A stretch of DNA of 64,000 nucleotides, from the NCBI GenBank assembly GCA_963785115.1, contig CAWATY010000009.1, positions 1-64,000 on the forward strand. Direction: 5' to 3'. This stretch comes from JACCWP01 sp963785115. Its GTDB lineage: Bacteria; Actinomycetota; Actinomycetes; Propionibacteriales; Nocardioidaceae. Below are positions 31,774 to 41,552 of this stretch, piece by piece (positions within the stretch are counted from its first letter, which is position 1; each line of letters begins with the position of its first letter). The position numbers were made by a program, and so were the translations under genes. Below the pieces are notes generated by a model, which was given only the letters and a program-made list of their open reading frames with translations, searched no databases and was not told where the DNA came from.

Positions 31774-33530
31774 GGGAGGTGCTCGCGCCAGGCGTTGGTG
31801 ATCGGGACCCGGCGGTCGCGGCCGAAGTTGCGGATGCTGATCTTGGGGCCCGGCGGGTACTGGCGGCGCTTCCACTCCGCGACGTCGACCAGCCGGATGA
31901 CCTTCTCGACCAGCTCGCGGTCGAAGCCCAGCTCGACGAGGTCGGTCGAGCTGGCATCGCGCTCGACGTAGTCGTCCAGGATGTCGTCGAGCAGCGCGTA
32001 GTCAGGCAGGGAGTCGGTGTCGAGCTGGTCGGGTCGCAGCTCGGCGCTGGGCGGCTTCACGATCGTGTTCTCGGGGATCGGTGGCGGCTCACCGCGGGCC
32101 TCGGCGTCGGCGTTGCGCCACCGGGCCAGCTCCCAGACCATCGTCTTCGGCACGTCCTTGATCGGCGCGTAGCCACCGACCGCGTCGCCGTAGATGGTCG
32201 TGTACCCGACCGAGAGCTCGGACTTGTTGCCGCAGGCGAGCACCAGGTGGCCCTCGGAGTTGGACAGCGCCATCCAGACCACCGCCCGCAGCCGCGCCTG
32301 CAGGTTCTCGGCGGCCAGGCCCTCCAGCTCCGGCAGCGCCTCCTCGTACGCGTCCACCAGCGGTGCGATCCGTACCGTGCGCAGGTTGAGCCCGGTGCGG
32401 CGGGCGTGCTCGGCGGCGTCGGACTGGGAGTGCTCGGTGGAGAACGCGCTCGGGTTCGAGACCCCGTGCACGTTGCCGGCGCCCATCGCGTCGCACGCCA
32501 GCTGGGCGCACACCGTCGAGTCGATGCCGCCGGACATCCCCAGCAAGACGGTCTTGAAGCCATTCTTGCCCGCGTAGTCGCGCAGTCCGAGCACGATCGC
32601 CCGCCAGACCTCACCGAGGTCCTCGGGATGGCGCTGTTCCACCTCCGCCGGCCGTGGCTCGTACGCCTCGATCGGCTCGCTGCCGAGGTCGGTGCGGCGC
32701 AGCAGCAGCCCGCCGGCGCGCTCCGGCAGTGGTCGGTCGCCGGCGGCCGGCAGGTCGAGGTCGACCACGAGCACCTGCTCGGTGAATTGTGCGCCGCGGG
32801 CCAGCTGCTCGCCGTCGGCCGACACCACCAGCGAGTCGCCGTCGAAGACCAGCTCGTCCTGGCCGCCGACCAAGTTGACCCAGGCGAGCGGGCAGCCCGC
32901 CTCCGCGGCCCGGCGCTGGCACAGCTCGAGCCGGGTGTCGCCCTTCTCCCGCTCGTAGGGGGAGCCGTTGACGACGAGCAGCAGCCCGGCACCCGCCGCG
33001 GCGGCCGCGGCGGACGGTCCGTCGCGCCAGATGTCCTCGCAGACCGCGAGCGCCACGTCGACGCCGCGGACGCGGACGACGTTGACGGTGTCACCCGGGA
33101 CGAAGTAACGGATCTCGTCGCCGACGCCGTAGTTCCACAGGTGGTGCTTGGCCTGGCGGACGGCGACGTCACCGCGGTGCAGCACCGCGACGGAGTCCTG
33201 CGGAGACCCCTTGGGCACGCCCGGTGCGTCAGCAGCCCCCTCGACCTTGTCGAGGCAGCCGAGCACGACCGGCAGGCCACCGAGTCCGGCGGCATAGAGA
33301 CGTTCGGCGAGGGTCATCAGGGTCTGCCGCGCGCTCGCGACGAACGACGCCCGCAGCGCGAGGTCCTCGATCGGGTAGCCGGTGAGCACCATCTCCGGCA
33401 TCGCCACCAGGTGTGCCCCGGCGTCGGCCGCCTCGCGGGCCGCGGCGACCACCAGGTCGGCGTTGCCCCGCAGGTCACCGACGGTCGGGTTCAGCTGGGC
33501 GAGCGCCAGTCGCAGCTGCGGCACGGGCAC
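31764..33530 (-). CDS. nadE: Glutamine-dependent NAD+ synthase
   Basis: This 588-aa enzyme makes NAD+ from deamido-NAD+ with glutamine as the nitrogen source. The N-terminal nitrilase-fold glutaminase (residues 1-270) has its triad in MPEMVLTGYP (Glu), AKHHLWNYG (Lys) and LAVCEDIW (Cys). The C-terminal synthetase has the ATP loop LLGMSGGIDSTV near residue 335 and CGNKSELSVGYTTIYGDAVG, then GYAPIKDVPKT. Starts GTG 33530 and GTG 33524 are both possible. It is divergent from the M48-like gene by about 180 bp. Its stop lies within a 22-bp repeat array. Confidence 0.95.
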   Translation of the reverse strand: MPVPQLRLALAQLNPTVGDLRGNADLVVAAAREAADAGAHLVAMPEMVLTGYPIEDLALRASFVASARQTLMTLAERLYAAGLGGLPVVLGCLDKVEGAADAPGVPKGSPQDSVAVLHRGDVAVRQAKHHLWNYGVGDEIRYFVPGDTVNVVRVRGVDVALAVCEDIWRDGPSAAAAAAGAGLLLVVNGSPYEREKGDTRLELCQRRAAEAGCPLAWVNLVGGQDELVFDGDSLVVSADGEQLARGAQFTEQVLVVDLDLPAAGDRPLPERAGGLLLRRTDLGSEPIEAYEPRPAEVEQRHPEDLGEVWRAIVLGLRDYAGKNGFKTVLLGMSGGIDSTVCAQLACDAMGAGNVHGVSNPSAFSTEHSQSDAAEHARRTGLNLRTVRIAPLVDAYEEALPELEGLAAENLQARLRAVVWMALSNSEGHLVLACGNKSELSVGYTTIYGDAVGGYAPIKDVPKTMVWELARWRNADAEARGEPPPIPENTIVKPPSAELRPDQLDTDSLPDYALLDDILDDYVERDASSTDLVELGFDRELVEKVIRLVDVAEWKRRQYPPGPKISIRNFGRDRRVPITNAWREHLPPS

Positions 33531-33713
33531 AGCGTAGGTGCCCTGGCGCAGCGCCCGGTGGGCGACCGGGTCAGAGCGGATGACGCTTCGGTCCGGCCTC
33601 GTCAGCCGTTCGGCCAAGTCTGGTCCGGTTCCTCCCACCTCGCCCTTCTCGGTTCCTACGGTATGGACAACCGCCGGTCGTATCCGCGGAACCGTCTGAC
33701 CCGGGGACGTCAC

Positions 33714-36008
33714 ATGACCATGCTTGACACCGTGACCCGCCGGACGAGCAAGCGGCAGGCGCGGCGTGACGCGGAACGCGGCGCTCGCCGGCTGCACCGT
33801 CGCGTCCGGCTCGGGATGCTGACCGGCCTCGGCCTCACCGGCGTGCTGTTCGCGGCCGGTCTCCTCGGAACCGTCCTCGCCCAACCCGTGCTGATGCTCG
33901 CCTGGCCGCTGGCGGTCCTCGCCGGCGCGGTGGCCTGGGCGGGTGCTCAGGCCCAGCGTCGCTCTCCGACCCAACCCGAGGGCATCCCGCTGCACGTCCT
34001 GATCGAGCGCTCGCTGCACCAGCACCTGGCCCAGGTGGCCGACCGGCTGCACACCCGCCCGCCCACCGAGGTCTGGATGATCCCCGAGCCCGTGGTCCGC
34101 TTCGAGCCCGACCCGGATGCCCCCGTGCTGTACCTCGGTGCCCCCCTGCTGTGGCACCTCGACGTCGACGAGCTGGACCGGATGGTCGCCGGCGAGCTCG
34201 CGCTGATGAACGCCGTGCTCGACCCGGACATCCGACCCGTGCTGCAGCTCGCGGCCCGGCTGGACGTCGATCGGCTGACCCATGACACCACGCCGCTGGT
34301 GGGACCCCTGGTCCGCCACTGGGGCCGCTCGGTCGAGGCCGCCCGCGCCACGTTCCTGGACGCGGTCCGCAGCTGGGCCGACTGCACCGTCCCCGAATCG
34401 CTCTGCACGACGCCCGACGACGCCGCCGAGCTGGACGCCCTGACCGAGGTGGGCGAGCTGGTCGGACAACAGCGCGCCACCGCAGCCGGACAGGGCATCG
34501 GCGTCGCCGCCATCGGCGCCCACACCGCCGGGACCGTCCGGGCGTGCGAGGCAGCCGGCGTCCTGGCGCCGCGCCCGGCGCGTACGAACGCACGTCCCGC
34601 CGTCAACCTGCTGAACGCGCCCCCGAACAGCGACCAGCGACTGGCCACGCAGCTCGCCGGCAGCACCGTCGCGGGTCAGGCACCCATCGTCGGGTGGGAC
34701 CGGCTGCCGCAGCTCGCCTGGATGCCGCACTGGCGCTCGCAGCGCGACGCCGTGCTGCCCGTCCTCGCCCAGCTCACGGGCACCTGGCCGACCACCCTCC
34801 GCGAGCTGGTCGGAGGCCTGCGGCCCGATGACGGTGCTGATGACGGTGCCGACGTGCTCGAGGAGGCGGGCGCGGCGCTGGCTCGCTACCCCGTACGCCC
34901 GATCGACGCCGCCGAGGACTCGGACGCGTCTGACGGTCCCGATGGGTCCGATGGGCCCCAGACTTCCGACGCCCCGGTCGCGAAGCACCTGGCCGACCGG
35001 GTCGGTGACGTGGGCACGGTCCGCCGTCGCGCCGCCCTGACCACTGCCCTCTCGGCAGCCGTCCGGGTGTCCGCGGTCGAGCAGGAGTCGCTGCACCTGG
35101 CCTGGGACGACGCCTGGGGCGGCCAGGTCGTCGACGACCACGACGGCATGGTCCCGGTTGAAGCCTTCGTCGCCGATGCGGTCGCGCGGGGCGAGATGTC
35201 CGACCTCGTGGACTGGATGAGCGGCCTCGGTCTCGACGTCGACTGCCCCTGGACCGGCGCCGGCACGCCCGAGGGTGACGTCGCACCCCCGATCAACGCG
35301 TTCGCCGCGACCACCCGTGGCCGCGGGCTCGACCTGGTCCTGACCGGCGGCTGGCTGCTCGGCTACCCGCACCCACGGCGCAGCGTGCTGCGCGCCTGGC
35401 GGCAGCGGCTGCGGCCGCAGCGCCAGGCCACCCAGTCACTGCGCGACCTGGCCACCGCGCACCGCGCCGCAGAGCTGGTGGCTGTCGCCGATCCGCACAC
35501 CTCCGCCCGCCTCGTCGACGTCATCTCCGCTCGGATGTCCGGACCGGCGCACGGCCTGGGCTGGCAGCTCGACCTCGAGCTGCCGGAGCGGCGGCTGCGA
35601 CTGGCCGGCTCCGGCACCGGCCGCGAGCTCGCCGACGCGTTGGCCATCGACCTCGGCGACCGGCTCATCCGTACCGGCACCGCCCGACCCGGCGCACCGG
35701 AACACTCCGTGGCTGCCCGGGCCTGGTGGCTCGGTGGCAGGGCCGCCGCCGCGGCCTGCCTGGCCGTGGCCGCCCTGGTCCTGACCGGCGGAGCGGTCGT
35801 GTCCGATCACCTGACCTGGCTCAGCGGGTCGGGACCGGTCGGGGAGGCCACCACGGTGGTCGCCATCGGCGCCCTGCTGGCCGTCCTGGCTGCGGTTGGC
35901 TTCGCCGACAGCTCGCGGCGGCTCGAGCGGGTCGCCACGGGCCAGCCCCTCGCCGCGTCGCCGCCGCTGCGCGCCGCCCTCCCGCGCCAGCGCGTCCCGC
36001 ACGACTGA
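33714..36008 (+). CDS. Membrane protein with degenerate M48-peptidase-like domain
   Basis: This 764-aa protein has two N-terminal helices (about 33-80) and two near the C-terminus (about 680-735). The segment after the first pair (EVWMIPEPVVRFEPDPDAPV, LYLGAPLLWHLDVDELDRMV, then AGELALMN) follows the layout of M48 zinc peptidases, in which a strand-helix leads into HExxH. Here that site reads G160-E161-L162-A163-L164, so both His ligands are gone and protease activity is not expected. The large middle part (200-650) is soluble, with an acidic DGSDGP spacer, and is unlike anything I can name. It lies between nadE and glnA2. The second ATG at 33720 is an alternative. Confidence 0.6.
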   Translation: MTMLDTVTRRTSKRQARRDAERGARRLHRRVRLGMLTGLGLTGVLFAAGLLGTVLAQPVLMLAWPLAVLAGAVAWAGAQAQRRSPTQPEGIPLHVLIERSLHQHLAQVADRLHTRPPTEVWMIPEPVVRFEPDPDAPVLYLGAPLLWHLDVDELDRMVAGELALMNAVLDPDIRPVLQLAARLDVDRLTHDTTPLVGPLVRHWGRSVEAARATFLDAVRSWADCTVPESLCTTPDDAAELDALTEVGELVGQQRATAAGQGIGVAAIGAHTAGTVRACEAAGVLAPRPARTNARPAVNLLNAPPNSDQRLATQLAGSTVAGQAPIVGWDRLPQLAWMPHWRSQRDAVLPVLAQLTGTWPTTLRELVGGLRPDDGADDGADVLEEAGAALARYPVRPIDAAEDSDASDGPDGSDGPQTSDAPVAKHLADRVGDVGTVRRRAALTTALSAAVRVSAVEQESLHLAWDDAWGGQVVDDHDGMVPVEAFVADAVARGEMSDLVDWMSGLGLDVDCPWTGAGTPEGDVAPPINAFAATTRGRGLDLVLTGGWLLGYPHPRRSVLRAWRQRLRPQRQATQSLRDLATAHRAAELVAVADPHTSARLVDVISARMSGPAHGLGWQLDLELPERRLRLAGSGTGRELADALAIDLGDRLIRTGTARPGAPEHSVAARAWWLGGRAAAAACLAVAALVLTGGAVVSDHLTWLSGSGPVGEATTVVAIGALLAVLAAVGFADSSRRLERVATGQPLAASPPLRAALPRQRVPHD

Positions 36009-36082
36009 CCCGCCCGCGCACCCGTCTCGGCCCCGGCCCCACCCGGCGGTGCGGCTGACTCCCATGGGCCAGACTGTCGGCC

Positions 36083-37420
36083 ATGGGCAAGCAAGAGGAC
36101 TTCGTGCTGCGCGCTCTCGAGGAGCGTGACGTCCGCTTCGTGCGGCTGTGGTTCACCGACGTGCTCGGCTTCCTCAAGTCGGTGGCCGTCGCCCCGGCCG
36201 AGCTGGACAACGCCTTCGACGAGGGCATCGGTTTCGACGGGTCGGCGATCGAGGGCTTCGCCCGCGTGTACGAGGCCGACATGCTCGCCAAGCCCGACGC
36301 GTCGACCTTCCAGGTGCTGCCGTGGAGGGGGGAGGGGCCCACGACCGCGCGGATGTTCTGCGACATCCAGCTGCCCGACGGCGGCGCGTCGTACGCCGAC
36401 CCCCGGCACGTGCTGAAGCGCACGCTGGCCAAGGCCGGAGACCTCGGCTTCACGTTCTACACCCACCCCGAGATCGAGTTCTTCCTGTTCAAGGACCGCC
36501 CGCAGCCCGGCGGGCTGCCGGAGCCGGTGGACAACTCCGGCTACTTCGACCACACCGCCCAAGGCGTCGGCCCGGACTTCCGGCGTGAGGTCATCACGAT
36601 GCTCGAGTCGATGGGCATCTCGGTCGAGTTCAGCCACCACGAGGGGGCGCCGGGACAGCAGGAGATCGACCTGCGCTACGCCGACGCGCTGTCGACGGCG
36701 GACAACATCATGACGTTCCGGGTCGTGGTGCGGGAGGTGGCGCTCGGTCAGGGGATCTACGCGTCGTTCATGCCCAAGCCGTTCACCGAGCACCCTGGGT
36801 CGGGCATGCACACCCACCTGTCGCTGTTCGAGGGCGACCGCAACGCGTTCTTCGAGGCCGGGGCGGAGTACCACCTGTCGTCGGTCGGGCGCTGCTTCAT
36901 CGCCGGGTTGCTACGGCACTCCGCGGAGATCATGGCGGTCACCAACCAGTGGGTGAACAGCTACAAGCGCATCATCGGCGGCGGTGAGGCGCCGTCGTAC
37001 GTCTGCTGGGGACACAACAACCGTTCCGCGCTCGTCAGGGTGCCGATGTACAAGCCGCAGAAGGGCCAGTCGACGCGGGTCGAGATGCGCTCCGTGGACG
37101 CCTCGTGCAACCCCTACCTCGCGTACGCGCTGCTGCTGGCCGCGGGCCTGAAGGGGATCGAGGAGGACTACGAGCTGCCCCGCGAGGCCGAGGACGACGT
37201 GTGGTCGCTCACCGTCGACGAGCGCCGCGCTCTCGGCATCGCGCCGCTGCCGCAGAGCCTCGACCAGGCGATCAGTCACATGGAGGACAGCGAGCTGGTG
37301 GCGGAGACGCTCGGTGAGCACGTCTTCGACTTCTTCCTGCGCAACAAGCGCGCCGAGTGGCAGGACTACCGGCGACAGGTCTCCCAGTTCGAGCTCGACC
37401 GGCTGCTGCCGGTGCTGTGA
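36083..37420 (+). CDS. glnA2: Glutamine synthetase, GlnA2 type
   Basis: This 445-aa protein has all the parts of a type I glutamine synthetase: DVRFVRLWFTDVLGFLKS near the N-terminus, the latch-forming GFDGSAIEGFARVYEADM, PEIEFFLF and QQEIDLRYADALSTADNIM (metal and substrate Glu), HTHLSLFEGDRNAFF, NRSALVRVP and the RSVDASCNPYLAYA block. A tyrosine in EEDYELPREAED matches the adenylylation loop. Position near glnE and panB is as for mycobacterial glnA2, not for the main glnA1. GlnA2-type enzymes in actinobacteria may make glutamine or use other amines such as polyamines, so its exact substrate is open. Confidence 0.93.
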   Translation: MGKQEDFVLRALEERDVRFVRLWFTDVLGFLKSVAVAPAELDNAFDEGIGFDGSAIEGFARVYEADMLAKPDASTFQVLPWRGEGPTTARMFCDIQLPDGGASYADPRHVLKRTLAKAGDLGFTFYTHPEIEFFLFKDRPQPGGLPEPVDNSGYFDHTAQGVGPDFRREVITMLESMGISVEFSHHEGAPGQQEIDLRYADALSTADNIMTFRVVVREVALGQGIYASFMPKPFTEHPGSGMHTHLSLFEGDRNAFFEAGAEYHLSSVGRCFIAGLLRHSAEIMAVTNQWVNSYKRIIGGGEAPSYVCWGHNNRSALVRVPMYKPQKGQSTRVEMRSVDASCNPYLAYALLLAAGLKGIEEDYELPREAEDDVWSLTVDERRALGIAPLPQSLDQAISHMEDSELVAETLGEHVFDFFLRNKRAEWQDYRRQVSQFELDRLLPVL

Positions 37421-37427
37421 GCCCCCG

Positions 37428-38147
37428 ATGACGACCGTCCTGGTGGTGCAGCACGAGGATGACGCGCCTGCCGGCTGGGTCGGCGAGTGGCTGGAGGCCG
37501 CGGGCGCCTCGCTGGACGTGCGTCGCTGCCACCTCGGCGAGCCGCTGCCCGGCTCGCTCACCGACCACGACGGGCTGGTCGTCCTCGGTGGCGAGATGGG
37601 GGCGTACGACGACGCGGCGTACCCGTGGCTGACGGCGACCAAGCAGCTGATTCGCGAGGCGGTCGACACCGACCGGCCGCTGTTCGGTATCTGCCTCGGT
37701 CACCAGCTGGCGGCGGTGGCTCTCGGCGGCTCGGCCGCACCCAACCCGGCCGGACGCCAGATCGGCGTCTTCGACGTCGGCTGGACCCCGGACGCCGACG
37801 CTGACCCGATGCTCGGCCCGCTCGCGGCGGCCGCGTGGGCGGGGCGTCCGACTCCAGCCGTGCAGTGGAACAACGACGTCGTCACCGAGCCCCCCGCGAA
37901 CAGCGTCGTGCTGGCCCGGGCGACGGACGGCACCGTTCAGGTGCTGCGGTTCGCCCCGCGCGCGTGGGGTGTCCAGCTGCACCCGGAGGTCGGTCGCGAC
38001 ATCGTCGCGCGCTGGACGCAGACCGATCCTGGCGCGCCGATCGCCCTGGACAGGATCGGCGCGTTGGAGCCGGTGCTGCGCGCGACCTGGCGGCCTCCCG
38101 TCGAGGCTTTCGTCACCGAGCTGGCGTCCGGCCGGACCAGGGCGTGA
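37428..38147 (+). CDS. Class I glutamine amidotransferase-like protein
   Basis: This 239-aa protein has the GATase1 fold with the nucleophile elbow LFGICLGHQLAAVALGG (Cys near residue 88) and the partner His-Glu in GVQLHPEVGRD near 183. GLVVLGGEMGAYDD and WNNDV are as in GuaA-like stand-alone amidases, a group that includes gamma-glutamyl-polyamine hydrolases. It starts 7 bp after glnA2 and overlaps glnE. Together with GlnA2 it could remove a gamma-glutamyl group or serve glutamine control (inference). Confidence 0.88.
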   Translation: MTTVLVVQHEDDAPAGWVGEWLEAAGASLDVRRCHLGEPLPGSLTDHDGLVVLGGEMGAYDDAAYPWLTATKQLIREAVDTDRPLFGICLGHQLAAVALGGSAAPNPAGRQIGVFDVGWTPDADADPMLGPLAAAAWAGRPTPAVQWNNDVVTEPPANSVVLARATDGTVQVLRFAPRAWGVQLHPEVGRDIVARWTQTDPGAPIALDRIGALEPVLRATWRPPVEAFVTELASGRTRA

Positions 38148-41077
38148 GCGTGGTCGACGGCATCGGGCACGGCCGGCTCGCCCGGTCGGGCTTCCGTGAC
38201 GTCGAGTCCGCGGGCGAGCACCTGAGCTCGCTGGCCGGGCGCGGTGTGCAGCTCGACACGCTGCTGGAGGCGGTCGCCCGCTCCGCCGACCCCGACACCG
38301 CCGTGCACGGACTGGCGGCGCTGGCGGAAGCGGGCGACGACGGCGCGGCGCTCCTGCGGGACACCGCCGCCGACGAGGCGCTGCGGGCCCGGCTGGTCGC
38401 GGTGTGCGGAGCGAGCCCGGCGCTGGCCGACCACCTGCGGGCCCACCCCGGGCACGGGGACGACCTGCGCACGGGGGCCGCCTCGATCGGCCGGCAGCTG
38501 CTCACCGACGACGAGACCTCGGGCGAGCAGGCGGTGGACGCGCTCCGGGTGGCCTATCGCCGGCGCCTGGTCGGCATCGCGGCCCGCGACCTCACCGGCG
38601 AGCTCGGCTTCGCCGAGGTGGCAGCGGCGCTGTCCGACCTCGCCGACGACACGCTGGAGGCGGCACTGGGGGCGGCGCGGGCACGACTGCCGGAGGCGGC
38701 CGACCGGTGCCGGCTGGCAGTGATCGCGATGGGCAAGACCGGGGGGTGCGAGCTCAACTACGTGAGCGACGTCGACGTGGTGTTCGTGCACGAGGCGGCG
38801 GAGGATGTCGGCGACGACGCGGCGGCCAGGGCGGCCACGCAGCTGGCCTCGATGCTGATGCGGATCTGCTCCGAGCACACCGGCGAGGGCACGATCTGGC
38901 CGGTCGACGCCGCGCTACGGCCCGAGGGTCGGTCCGGCCCGCTGAGCCGAACCGTCGACGGCCACCGCGGCTACTACGAGCGATGGGCGAGCACCTGGGA
39001 GTTCCAGGCGCTGCTGAAGGCACGGCCGGCCGCTGGCGACCCGGACGTCGGAGCGGCGTACCTCGAGGCGATCGAACCGCTGGTCTGGCAGGCGGGCGAA
39101 CGGGACGGCTTCGTGACCGACGTGCAGGCCATGCGGCGCAAGGTTGTCGACCACATCCCGGCCGAGCAGGTCTCCCGAGCGCTCAAGCTCGGGCCGGGTG
39201 GGCTGCGCGATGTCGAGTTCGCCGTCCAGCTGTTGCAGCTCGTGCACGGCCGCGGCGACGCGTCGCTGCGGGCGCGCCGGACGCTGGATGCGCTCGAGGC
39301 GCTCACCGAGGGCGGCTACGTCGGCCGCGACGACGGCGCAGCCCTGGCTCGTTCGTACGAGGTCCTGCGCACCGTCGAGCACCGATTGCAGCTGTGGGCC
39401 CTGCGGCGCACCCAGGTCGTGCCCGACGACGAGGAGACGCGACGTCGGCTGGGTCGTACCCTCGGCCATCTCAAGAACCCCGTCGCGGGCTTCGAGCAGG
39501 AGTGGCGCGCGTGCACCCGCGAGGTGCGCCGGCTGCACGAGAAGCTGTTCTACCGCCCGCTGCTGGACGCGGTGGCGGCGCTGCCGGGTGCCGAGCTGCG
39601 GCTGAGCACCGAGTCGGCCCGGCTCCGGCTCACCGCCCTGGGCTACCTCGACCCGCGCAGCGCCCTCGGCCACCTCGAGGCACTGACCAGCGGGCTGACC
39701 CGTCGGGCGGCGATCCAGCGCCAGCTGCTGCCCGCGCTGCTGGGCTGGTTCGCCGAGGGTCCCGACCCCGACGCGGCGCTGCTGTCGTTCCGGCGGGTCT
39801 CGGAGCGGCTCGGCCGCACCCCGTGGTACCTGCGGCTGCTGCGGGACGAGGGCGAGGCCGCCGAGCACCTCGCCCGGGTGCTCACCAGCAGTCGCTACGC
39901 GGCCGATCTGCTGCTCGGCTCGCCGGAGTCGGTCGAGCTGCTGCGCGGCGGTGACGAGCTGACCCCCCGGCCGCGCGAGGTGCTGCTCCGCGAGATGACG
40001 GCGGCCGCTCGCCGGCACGCCGACCCGGTGGCCGCGACCGAGGCCGTACGGACGATGCGGCGCCGCGAGCTGTGCCGGGTGGCGGTCGCCGACGTCCTCG
40101 GCCTGCTCGACGTCGAGCAGGTTGGCGAGGCGCTCACCGACGTGACGCTGGCGACGCTGACCGGGGTGCTCGCCGCGGCGACCGCTGCCGTGGGCGCCGA
40201 GCTGCGGGAGCCCGTGCCGATCCGGATGGCGCTGATCACGATGGGTCGGCTGGGCGGGCACGAGATGGGCTACGCGAGCGACGCCGACGTGATGTTCTGC
40301 CACGTGCCGGTGTCGGGGACACCCGAGCGCGCGTCGGCCGAGACCGCGCACGCCGTCGCGCAGGAGATGCGCCGGATGCTCGCCCTGCCCGGGGACGCCC
40401 CGCCGCTGGAGCTCGACGCCCGACTGCGGCCGGAGGGCAAGCAGGGACCACTGGTGCGCACGCTGGCGTCGTACGCCGCCTACTACGACCGCTGGTCGCA
40501 GCCCTGGGAGGCGCAGGCACTGCTGCGGGCCGAGCCGGTCGTAGGTGACACCGAGGTCTGCCAGCGCTTCGAGGCGCTGATCGACCCGCTGCGATGGCCC
40601 GAGGGCGGTCTGGACGACGACGGCGTCGTCGAGATCCGGCGGATCAAGGCCCGGGTCGACGCCGAGCGACTGCCGCGCGGCGCCGACCCGTCGGTGCACG
40701 TCAAGCTCGGTCCGGGCGGCCTCACCGATGTCGAGTGGACGGTGCAGCTGTTGCAGCTGCGGCACGCCGCCGAGGTCGAGGGGTTGCGCACCACCGCGAC
40801 GCTGCCCGCGCTGGCCGCGGCGGTCGAGGCCGACCTGCTCGCCGCGGCCGACGCCGACGCGCTGGCCGCGGCCTGGCGGCTGGCCCAACGGCTGCGCAAC
40901 GTGCTGATGCTGGTCCGCGGGCGACCCTCCGACTCGCTGCCGCACGACCCCCGGGACCGAGCCGGGGTGGCGTACCTGATGCGCGGGCAGACCGACGGGT
41001 TCGAGGCCGTCGCCGACGAGTGGCGGCGCACCGCACGGCGGGCGCGAGCCGTGGTGGAGCGGGTCTTCTGGGCCTGA
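38144..41077 (+). CDS. glnE: Bifunctional glutamine synthetase adenylyltransferase / adenylyl-removing enzyme
   Basis: This 977-aa GlnE attaches AMP to, and removes it from, glutamine synthetase according to nitrogen state. Two nucleotidyltransferase domains are visible: the adenylyl-removing half with GGCELNYVSDVDVVFVH near residue 205, and the transferase half with GGHEMGYASDADVMFCH near 708. Each is followed by its helical GlnD_UR-type domain (KLGPGGLRDVEFAVQLLQL and KLGPGGLTDVEWTVQLLQL). The GTG at 38144 overlaps the amidotransferase stop (GTGA); GTG 38150 is an alternative. Confidence 0.96.
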   Translation: MSVVDGIGHGRLARSGFRDVESAGEHLSSLAGRGVQLDTLLEAVARSADPDTAVHGLAALAEAGDDGAALLRDTAADEALRARLVAVCGASPALADHLRAHPGHGDDLRTGAASIGRQLLTDDETSGEQAVDALRVAYRRRLVGIAARDLTGELGFAEVAAALSDLADDTLEAALGAARARLPEAADRCRLAVIAMGKTGGCELNYVSDVDVVFVHEAAEDVGDDAAARAATQLASMLMRICSEHTGEGTIWPVDAALRPEGRSGPLSRTVDGHRGYYERWASTWEFQALLKARPAAGDPDVGAAYLEAIEPLVWQAGERDGFVTDVQAMRRKVVDHIPAEQVSRALKLGPGGLRDVEFAVQLLQLVHGRGDASLRARRTLDALEALTEGGYVGRDDGAALARSYEVLRTVEHRLQLWALRRTQVVPDDEETRRRLGRTLGHLKNPVAGFEQEWRACTREVRRLHEKLFYRPLLDAVAALPGAELRLSTESARLRLTALGYLDPRSALGHLEALTSGLTRRAAIQRQLLPALLGWFAEGPDPDAALLSFRRVSERLGRTPWYLRLLRDEGEAAEHLARVLTSSRYAADLLLGSPESVELLRGGDELTPRPREVLLREMTAAARRHADPVAATEAVRTMRRRELCRVAVADVLGLLDVEQVGEALTDVTLATLTGVLAAATAAVGAELREPVPIRMALITMGRLGGHEMGYASDADVMFCHVPVSGTPERASAETAHAVAQEMRRMLALPGDAPPLELDARLRPEGKQGPLVRTLASYAAYYDRWSQPWEAQALLRAEPVVGDTEVCQRFEALIDPLRWPEGGLDDDGVVEIRRIKARVDAERLPRGADPSVHVKLGPGGLTDVEWTVQLLQLRHAAEVEGLRTTATLPALAAAVEADLLAAADADALAAAWRLAQRLRNVLMLVRGRPSDSLPHDPRDRAGVAYLMRGQTDGFEAVADEWRRTARRARAVVERVFWA

Positions 41078-41087
41078 GCGACGCCGC

Positions 41088-41372
41088 TCAGGAGGCGACG
41101 GAGTGCGACTCCTGCGTCTCGCGCTCGGAGGGGGTCAGGCCGCCCCAGACGCCGTAGGGCTCCTTGACCCGCAACGCGTGCTGGAGGCACGCATCGCGGA
41201 CCGGGCAGCGCTGGCAGTACAGCTTGGCGGCATTCTCACGGGCCCGGCGGCGGGGTCCGCGCTCGGACTCGGGAGAGAAGAAGAGGGCAGGATCGGCCTC
41301 GCGGCAGGCTCCGTCGAACTGCCAGTCGTAGACGTCGAGTAGGGGCATCGGGAGCCGTGCGATGTTGGCCAT
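41088..41372 (-). CDS. WhiB-family iron-sulfur transcription factor (WhiB3/WhiD-like)
   Basis: This 94-aa protein has the four cluster cysteines in the Wbl pattern: C near residue 21 (FDGACREADP), then C-x2-C-x5-C (YCQRCPVRDACLQ), followed by the G-V-W-G-G turn (EPYGVWGGLTPSER). The DWQ...CR...FF.P..ERG..R..RE layout fits the WhiB3/WhiD branch. These proteins bind a [4Fe-4S] cluster and region 4 of the main sigma factor to control development and redox response. The ATG at 41372 is the family start. It is divergent from the MerR-B12 regulator gene. Confidence 0.93.
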   Translation of the reverse strand: MANIARLPMPLLDVYDWQFDGACREADPALFFSPESERGPRRRARENAAKLYCQRCPVRDACLQHALRVKEPYGVWGGLTPSERETQESHSVAS

Positions 41373-41409
41373 GGAAGACGTCCTCTCCGGATCCAGCGAA
41401 GCGATTCGT

Positions 41410-41439
41410 AACCTACTCACGACTTATTCACCCTGACAA
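41410..41439 (-). promoter_or_regulatory. Possible housekeeping promoter of the whiB gene
   Basis: Read on the minus strand, TTGTCA (41434-41439) is followed after 18 bp by TAGGTT (41410-41415), about 38 bp upstream of the whiB ATG. It is a fair match to -35/-10 boxes in an AT-richer stretch. No experimental support. Confidence 0.35.
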
Positions 41440-41552
41440 GACCAGCATTCAACTTCCTTGTCCGACTTTTCTCCGACTTCGTCCCCCATCCGCCGCCCGG
41501 GGCCGGGTCCGCCCGGTGGCCGACCGGACCAGCCCGGGACACACTGGAACCT

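Noticed and set aside
31764..35372. A 1202-codon minus-strand opening joining nadE to DNA antisense to the M48-like membrane protein
   Set aside because: Only the part from 33530 downward has NadE motifs. The upstream part is the mirror of the plus-strand gene in GC-rich DNA and has no start signal or recognisable protein.
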